NCBI RefSeq assembly: GCF_002245895.1
Contig: NZ_NPJZ01000001.1
Coordinates: forward strand, 5,926,501 to 5,990,500
Origin: Rhodococcus sp. OK302
GTDB taxonomy: Bacteria; Actinomycetota; Actinomycetes; Mycobacteriales; Mycobacteriaceae
Reading direction: 5' to 3'
Length of the DNA stretch: 64,000 nt
The notes under the pieces are model-generated. The model was not told the DNA's origin, made no database searches, and saw only the letters and a program-made list of their open reading frames with translations. The position numbers and the translations under genes were made by a program. Each line of letters starts with the position of its first letter. Position 1 is the stretch's first letter. This document shows, one piece after another, positions 59,820-64,000 of the stretch.

Positions 59820-61151
59820 CTAGACGGCCGCGAGCTCCTTGGTCGCGGCGCCGGTCGTCCGACTGTTGCGGATCTGTGCGTAGGCGATCCCGAGCGCTGC
59901 GAGCAGGGCCGGGAGGACAAACGTGAGGAAGATCGAACTGGTCGGCCAGCCGAGGTCCACCATCGCGCCCACGATCATCGGGGTCGCAATGCTGCCGACC
60001 CGGCCGAGACCTGCAGCGATGCCCATGGCCGAGACTCGGGCCTCCGGACGGAACAGGATGGGCACCATGACGTACAGGCCGGTGAAGGTCGCCATCAGGC
60101 AGACACCGAGCAGTGCGGTGGAGACCAGAACCGGGTTGAGCTGGGTCGAGATGATCGACATGAAGCCGAACAGCACCGCACCTCCGAGTGCGAATCCACA
60201 GGTCACCCACATTGCGGAGAATCGAATTGCGAGCGCAGCGAAAATCAGCGTTCCGATCACGCCGCCGAGGGAGAACAGCAGCCCGCCGCTGATCCCCTCG
60301 TTCTGGGACATGCCCGCGAGCGTCAGGAGCTTGGGCGTCCACGAGTTCCCGAAGAAGTAGACAGAGTTGACCAGGAAGAACACCAGGCACGTGATGACGA
60401 GCGCCCAGGACTTCAGCGCCGCGTTGCCGGAACCGGCGGCGACCTTGGGAACGACGCCCGCGGCCTCGACGACAGTGGAGGGCTTCAAGTTCATCTTCCG
60501 GACCAGCTCGTCGAGCTTCTTACGCGCGGCGGCGGTTCCCCGGGACTCGAGGTAATCCGGCGATTCGGGGATGGCCAAGTAGGCAACGAGCGCGATGACA
60601 CCGGTCATAACCGCACCGAGCCAGAACGCGGACCGCCAGCTGAAGTGGTTCATCAACACGGCCGCGACGGCCCCACCCAGTAGGCCGCCGAGCGGGATGC
60701 CGATGGCGAACAGCGCAATTAGTGTCGGGCGCTTGCGTGCCGGCGCGTACTCGCCCACGATCACCGGCAAGCTGGGGATGATGCCGCCCATGCCGAGCCC
60801 TGTGAGCAGACGGAGCAGCGCGAGCTGGGTGACGTCCCCGGCTACCGCCGAAAGTGCCATGCCGAGGGTAATGATGAGCAGCGAGGCCACCAACAGCGGC
60901 CGGCGACCGTAGCGGTCGCCCACCGGGCCTAGCGCGATGGAGCCCACCGCCATGCCCACCAGCCCGGCGCTGAACAGCAGCCCGGATTCGGTGCCGGTGA
61001 TACCCCAGTCATCGGTGATCGGCAGCACCGCGAGCGAGATGGAAATGATGTCGTAACCCTCAGCCATCGCGGCAAGTCCGCAGAGGAGGATCACCCGGAT
61101 CTGGAGTTTGCTGATCGACGAGGAGTCGATCAGTTCGCGTGCTGTGAGCAT
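59820..61151 (-). CDS. MFS transporter, aromatic acid:H+ symporter (AAHS) type
   Basis: A 443-aa, 12-helix major facilitator. The N-terminal AMAEGYDIISISLAVLP is the AAHS signature region (DGYD-like acidic motif in helix 1), followed by GDRYGRRPLL between helices 2 and 3 and PESPDYLESRG after helix 6. The ATG at 61151 has AAGGA 6 bases upstream. It is divergent from the acyl-CoA ligase gene; likely imports an organic acid that the ligase activates. Confidence 0.92.
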   Translation of the reverse strand: MLTARELIDSSSISKLQIRVILLCGLAAMAEGYDIISISLAVLPITDDWGITGTESGLLFSAGLVGMAVGSIALGPVGDRYGRRPLLVASLLIITLGMALSAVAGDVTQLALLRLLTGLGMGGIIPSLPVIVGEYAPARKRPTLIALFAIGIPLGGLLGGAVAAVLMNHFSWRSAFWLGAVMTGVIALVAYLAIPESPDYLESRGTAAARKKLDELVRKMNLKPSTVVEAAGVVPKVAAGSGNAALKSWALVITCLVFFLVNSVYFFGNSWTPKLLTLAGMSQNEGISGGLLFSLGGVIGTLIFAALAIRFSAMWVTCGFALGGAVLFGFMSIISTQLNPVLVSTALLGVCLMATFTGLYVMVPILFRPEARVSAMGIAAGLGRVGSIATPMIVGAMVDLGWPTSSIFLTFVLPALLAALGIAYAQIRNSRTTGAATKELAAV

Positions 61152-61163
61152 CGAATTCCTTAC

Positions 61164-61206
61164 GTGAGACTGGGATCGTGAGACTGAGATCAGTGAGACT
61201 GGGATC
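61164..61206. repeat. Three tandem copies of a 14-15-bp unit
   Basis: GTGAGACTGGGATC, then GTGAGACTGAGATCA, then GTGAGACTGGGATC, starting 13 bp upstream of the MFS start codon on the divergent side. It lies in the 5' leader region of the transporter gene and could be a regulator-binding array or a duplication scar. Confidence 0.85.
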
Positions 61207-61373
61207 GGGGGCCAGGCCTAGTGCGCGAACGCGTCCGGGCTACCTCATTGGAACGTGATGAGGGCTGCGGCGGCACGGCCTGTTCGGCCTGCACACCGGG
61301 GCGACACAGCAGCAGAAACACGTCCGCTTGTGCCTTGAATCACATCGGAAACCTAACCCATGTCGGTTAATTG

Positions 61374-61391
61374 GTCAATCGATAAATTGAC
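61374..61391. promoter_or_regulatory. Candidate operator GTCAAT-N6-ATTGAC
   Basis: A perfect 6-bp-arm inverted repeat with 6-bp spacer lies in the divergent region between transporter and ligase. A second related element TAACC-N6-GGTTA is at 61354-61369. Both are plausible sites for the TetR at 59184. Confidence 0.6.
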
Positions 61392-61586
61392 TGGAGCTGC
61401 CACTTTGGGTTCACTTGTGATGTCTCGCACATGATGATTTAATCTAACGTCGTACGGTTTAACGTGAATAGTGGCGGTCGGCGATGCCCGACGAAACTAC
61501 AGCGCCGCCGGGCGTCAATTGCCTCCCCGGACCGTAAAAACCACGTCCTGGATTTGCCACAGTGGACACGATGGAAGGACGACCCC

Positions 61587-63155
61587 TTGGCTTTGTCTGA
61601 TTTCTTCGATCAGGGTTGGAACATCAATCCGAAGGCCGTCGCCTATCGCCACGGCGATACCACCTGGACCTTCGACGAGGCGGGCGAACTGTCCTGCCGA
61701 GTCACCAATGCACTGCTCCGCGACGGCATCCAGCTCGAGACGAAGATCGCGGTGCTCTCGCCGAACGACCCGGCAGCGTGGCTGTGCGTCATCGGCGCCT
61801 GGCGCGCCGGTGGGGCCTGGGTGCCCTTGAACCCCAACAGCCCGGTCAGCGACAGCATCGGCTTTGTCCAGCGGTTCGACTGTGAAGTGCTGTTCTACCA
61901 CCCGTCCAAGGCCGCGTCCGTCGACGAGATCCACGCGGCAGTGGGCGACGCCGTCAGGTATGTCTGCCTGGACGGCGACAGCGACGGACACCGCCCGTAC
62001 GCCACCCCGCTGCAGGAATGGCTGGGCGACGTACCAGCCACCCGCCCCCGCGTGGACATCCCGCAGGACTCCCTCGCGATCATCTCGCCCACCGGCGGCA
62101 CCACGGGCCTGCCCAAGGGTGTCATGAACACCCACCGCAGCTTCGGCATGTGCATCACCCAGCTGATGATGGCCATGCCGTACCGGGCCGACGAGCCCGT
62201 GGTGAACCTGGCCGCGGCCCCCATGACCCACTCTGCGGGCATCCTCACCCTGCCGGCCAGTGCCCGCGGCGGCAGCGTCGTCGTGCTGGCCCGCCCCGAC
62301 CCGACCTCCCTGCTCGATGCCATCGACCGGCACCACGTCACCGACGTGTTCCTGCCGCCCACAGTGATCTACCGCCTCATCGAGACCCCCGATCTCGGCA
62401 ACTACGACTTGAGTTCGCTGCGGTACTTCCTCTACGGCTCGGCGCCCATGTCCGTGGAGAAGCTGCGCCAGGCCATCGGCCTGTTCGGCCCCGTCATGAT
62501 CGAGTGCTTCGGCCAGACCGAGGCCCCCGGCTCCATCGCGTTCCTGCGCCCCGAGGAGCACTTCGTCAACGGTGAGATCGCCGACGACAAGCGCCTGCTC
62601 AGCTGCGGACGCCCGTTCCCGCTGGTCAAAATCGAGATCCGCGACGACGAGCACAACCCGGTGCCCACGGGCACGCACGGCGAGATCTGTGTGCGCGGCG
62701 ACCTCGTGATGAGGGGCTACTACAAAAACCCCGAGGCCACGGCCGAGGCCGTGCGCGACGGCTGGCTGTACACCGGCGACATCGGTTTCCTCGACGACCG
62801 CGGCTTCCTGACTCTGACCGACCGCAAGAAGGACATGATCATCTCGGGGGGCTTCAACGTCTTCCCCGCCGAGGTCGAGCAGATCATCTGGACCCACCCC
62901 GCTGTCCAGGACTGCGCCGTCATCGGCGTGCCCGACGCCACGTGGGGCGAAGCGGTCACCGCCGTCGTCGAGCTCAAGCCCGACGCGGACATCGACATCG
63001 CCGAGTTGCTCGAGCTCTGCCGGGAAAAGCTCGGCTCGGTGCGCACCCCGAAGCGGGTCGACATCATCGAGCGCCTCCCCCGCAGCGTCAACGGCAAAGT
63101 ACTGAAGAAGGACCTCCGCGAGCTGTACTGGACGAACGAAGACCGGCGCGTCTAG
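61587..63155 (+). CDS. AMP-dependent acyl-CoA synthetase/ligase
   Basis: Activates a carboxylic acid to acyl-AMP and then acyl-CoA. The TTG at 61587 is chosen because AAGGA lies about 7 bases upstream and the protein then begins MALSDFFDQGWNINPKAVAYR as in relatives; a GTG at 61464 would add 41 unlikely residues. Core motifs: SPTGGTTGLPKGVMNTH (A3), GYYKNPEATAEAV, DGWLYTGDIG (A7), DRKKDMIISGGFNVFP (A8) and PRSVNGKVLKKDL with catalytic Lys (A10). 522 aa is typical. Likely first gene of an operon with the DUF35 and thiolase-like genes. Confidence 0.93.
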   Translation: MALSDFFDQGWNINPKAVAYRHGDTTWTFDEAGELSCRVTNALLRDGIQLETKIAVLSPNDPAAWLCVIGAWRAGGAWVPLNPNSPVSDSIGFVQRFDCEVLFYHPSKAASVDEIHAAVGDAVRYVCLDGDSDGHRPYATPLQEWLGDVPATRPRVDIPQDSLAIISPTGGTTGLPKGVMNTHRSFGMCITQLMMAMPYRADEPVVNLAAAPMTHSAGILTLPASARGGSVVVLARPDPTSLLDAIDRHHVTDVFLPPTVIYRLIETPDLGNYDLSSLRYFLYGSAPMSVEKLRQAIGLFGPVMIECFGQTEAPGSIAFLRPEEHFVNGEIADDKRLLSCGRPFPLVKIEIRDDEHNPVPTGTHGEICVRGDLVMRGYYKNPEATAEAVRDGWLYTGDIGFLDDRGFLTLTDRKKDMIISGGFNVFPAEVEQIIWTHPAVQDCAVIGVPDATWGEAVTAVVELKPDADIDIAELLELCREKLGSVRTPKRVDIIERLPRSVNGKVLKKDLRELYWTNEDRRV

Positions 63156-63192
63156 CCCCGAATCGACTGCCCTTCAACCGAACTAACAAGAG

Positions 63193-63588
63193 ATGAACCC
63201 CGTGAGCCATCCCTCCTTTGACAACGCCGCGCTGCGCGTAGACGACGACGCCGTCACCCTCCGCGGCGCCCGCTGCTCCCGCTGCGACACCGTGAGCTTC
63301 CCCTCCCGCGAGCGTTGCGCGAGCTGCTACGCCCCTGCCAACCTCATCGACCTTGCCGGAACCGGGACCGTCGTGTCCCACTCCACCGCGATGTTCCCCA
63401 TCGCCGGCGCGCAGCCGCCCGTCACCATTGCGCAAGTCAGCCTTGAGAACAGCGGCGTCGAACTGCTCGGCGTCAGCGACGGTCCGGTGCACATCGGCGA
63501 CCGGGTCGCCGTAATCCCCCGCGTCGTGGGCGCCGACGACAACCTATTCACCACCTACGGCTTCGGCAAGGAGTCCTCCGATGCGTGA
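63193..63588 (+). CDS. Zn-ribbon OB-fold (DUF35) protein
   Basis: A 131-aa protein with a rubredoxin-like zinc ribbon (CSRCDTVSFPSRERCASC, about residues 29-46) and an OB-fold acyl-CoA-binding domain (GTGTVVSHSTAMFPI, then GDRVAVIP). DUF35 proteins form complexes with thiolase-fold enzymes, as in steroid side-chain retro-aldolases. The start ATG 63193 is uncertain; GTG 63202 also fits. Its stop overlaps the thiolase-like start by 8 bases, supporting a complex. Confidence 0.9.
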   Translation: MNPVSHPSFDNAALRVDDDAVTLRGARCSRCDTVSFPSRERCASCYAPANLIDLAGTGTVVSHSTAMFPIAGAQPPVTIAQVSLENSGVELLGVSDGPVHIGDRVAVIPRVVGADDNLFTTYGFGKESSDA

Positions 63589-64000
63589 AACCTACATCGC
63601 GGGGGTCGGGATGACTCCCATCGTCTCGCGCACCACGACCCCTGCCCCTGTCCAGGGCGGGCAGGCGCTTACGATCGCGCTCACCGATTCGGGTCTCGAC
63701 TGGGGCGAGGTCGGCGTGCTCGTCGTCGGCGCCATCGGCACCGACATGTCGGCCGCACCCTCGGTACTCCATGAGATGGGCTGGACCGGAATCCCGACCT
63801 ATGCCGTCGAAAATGCCTCTGCCACAGGAACTGCCGCGTTCGAGCAGGCGCGCTTCGCTGTCGCCTCCGGCATGGTCGAGACCGCGGCGGTGGTCGGCAT
63901 CGGCAGCCTCGGCGCCCTCCTGATGAGTCGCGCAGCCGAGGAGGCACGGCCCCCGGACCTGATCTCCGTGTCGGGCATGTCCGTCCCCGCAGTGCCGTTC
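63581..64000 (+). CDS. Thiolase-fold protein with Ser at nucleophile position, 3' end cut by window
   Basis: 140 codons are visible before the right edge. It starts MRETYIAGVGMTPI, a thiolase/lipid-transfer-protein N-terminus. The segment that carries the nucleophilic Cys in thiolases (consensus NACASG) reads VENASATGTAAFEQA, with Ser80 in place of Cys. Pairing with a DUF35 partner suggests an Ltp2-type retro-aldolase, which uses other residues, rather than a thiolase. The catalytic residues of the C-terminal half are outside the window. Confidence 0.85.
   Translation, partial: MRETYIAGVGMTPIVSRTTTPAPVQGGQALTIALTDSGLDWGEVGVLVVGAIGTDMSAAPSVLHEMGWTGIPTYAVENASATGTAAFEQARFAVASGMVETAAVVGIGSLGALLMSRAAEEARPPDLISVSGMSVPAVPF

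Noticed and set aside
61515..62897. 460-codon open frame on the minus strand
   Set aside because: Shadow of the acyl-CoA ligase; composition is His/Gly/Val-rich with no known motif, while the plus strand has all ligase motifs.

Overview
The window looks like chromosomal DNA of a mycolic-acid actinomycete. The best guess is Rhodococcus of the erythropolis/qingshengii type, judged from moderately high GC, many GTG/TTG starts, four GAF-ANTAR regulators, a SigF-type promoter, and a Tat-exported L-amino-acid oxidase whose length fits the Rhodococcus opacus enzyme. The species assignment is an inference. The window ends cut one gene at each side: an Hsp70-like protein on the left and a thiolase-like protein on the right.

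Positions 1-35.5 kb are mostly an extracellular polysaccharide (EPS) locus. Precursor genes are ugd (UDP-glucose dehydrogenase), manA and galU. The assembly operon runs leftward from 31.8 to 23.3 kb: polyprenyl-phosphate glycosyl-1-phosphate transferase, an Alg14/Alg13-like glycosyltransferase, a GT4-like glycosyltransferase, a nitroreductase-family protein, a Wzy-like polymerase, a Wzx-like flippase and a polysaccharide pyruvyl transferase. The last four genes are linked by 4-base stop/start overlaps. A DUF4012 membrane-anchored protein, a BY-type tyrosine autokinase with Wzz domain and a low-molecular-weight tyrosine phosphatase complete the set. Inside this locus is a 16-kb gene for a five-module nonribosomal peptide synthetase (C-A-T x5, then thioesterase), 91 bp upstream of the kinase on the same strand. 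Module 2 carries the textbook threonine code; the other modules have unusual codes. This pairing of a single-protein NRPS with an EPS export and phosphorylation machine is the most intriguing feature of the window.

Positions 35.7-40.3 kb hold a regulatory island: four GAF-ANTAR proteins (two leftward, two rightward), an RsbW-like anti-sigma factor preceded by a SigF-type promoter, and a cold-shock protein. Positions 40.3-45.4 kb hold an amino-acid oxidation island: a Tat-exported L-amino-acid oxidase, a RidA-family lipoprotein and a TatA-like protein in one operon, divergent from an APC permease and an IclR regulator. After a GDSL hydrolase, small membrane proteins and dcd, 48.1-51.5 kb carries a Baeyer-Villiger monooxygenase, a TetR regulator with palindromic operators and an esterase.

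A tRNA-Gly(CCC) at 51.6 kb is followed by decayed, possibly integrase-derived sequence. The rest is accessory metabolism: tandem MmcQ/YjbR genes; a TetR plus ene-reductase/SDR/MDR/hydrolase cluster (53.3-57.9 kb); and a catabolic cluster at 59.2-64 kb with TetR, an aromatic-acid-type MFS transporter, acyl-CoA ligase, DUF35 Zn-ribbon protein and a thiolase-fold protein whose nucleophile position is Ser instead of Cys.
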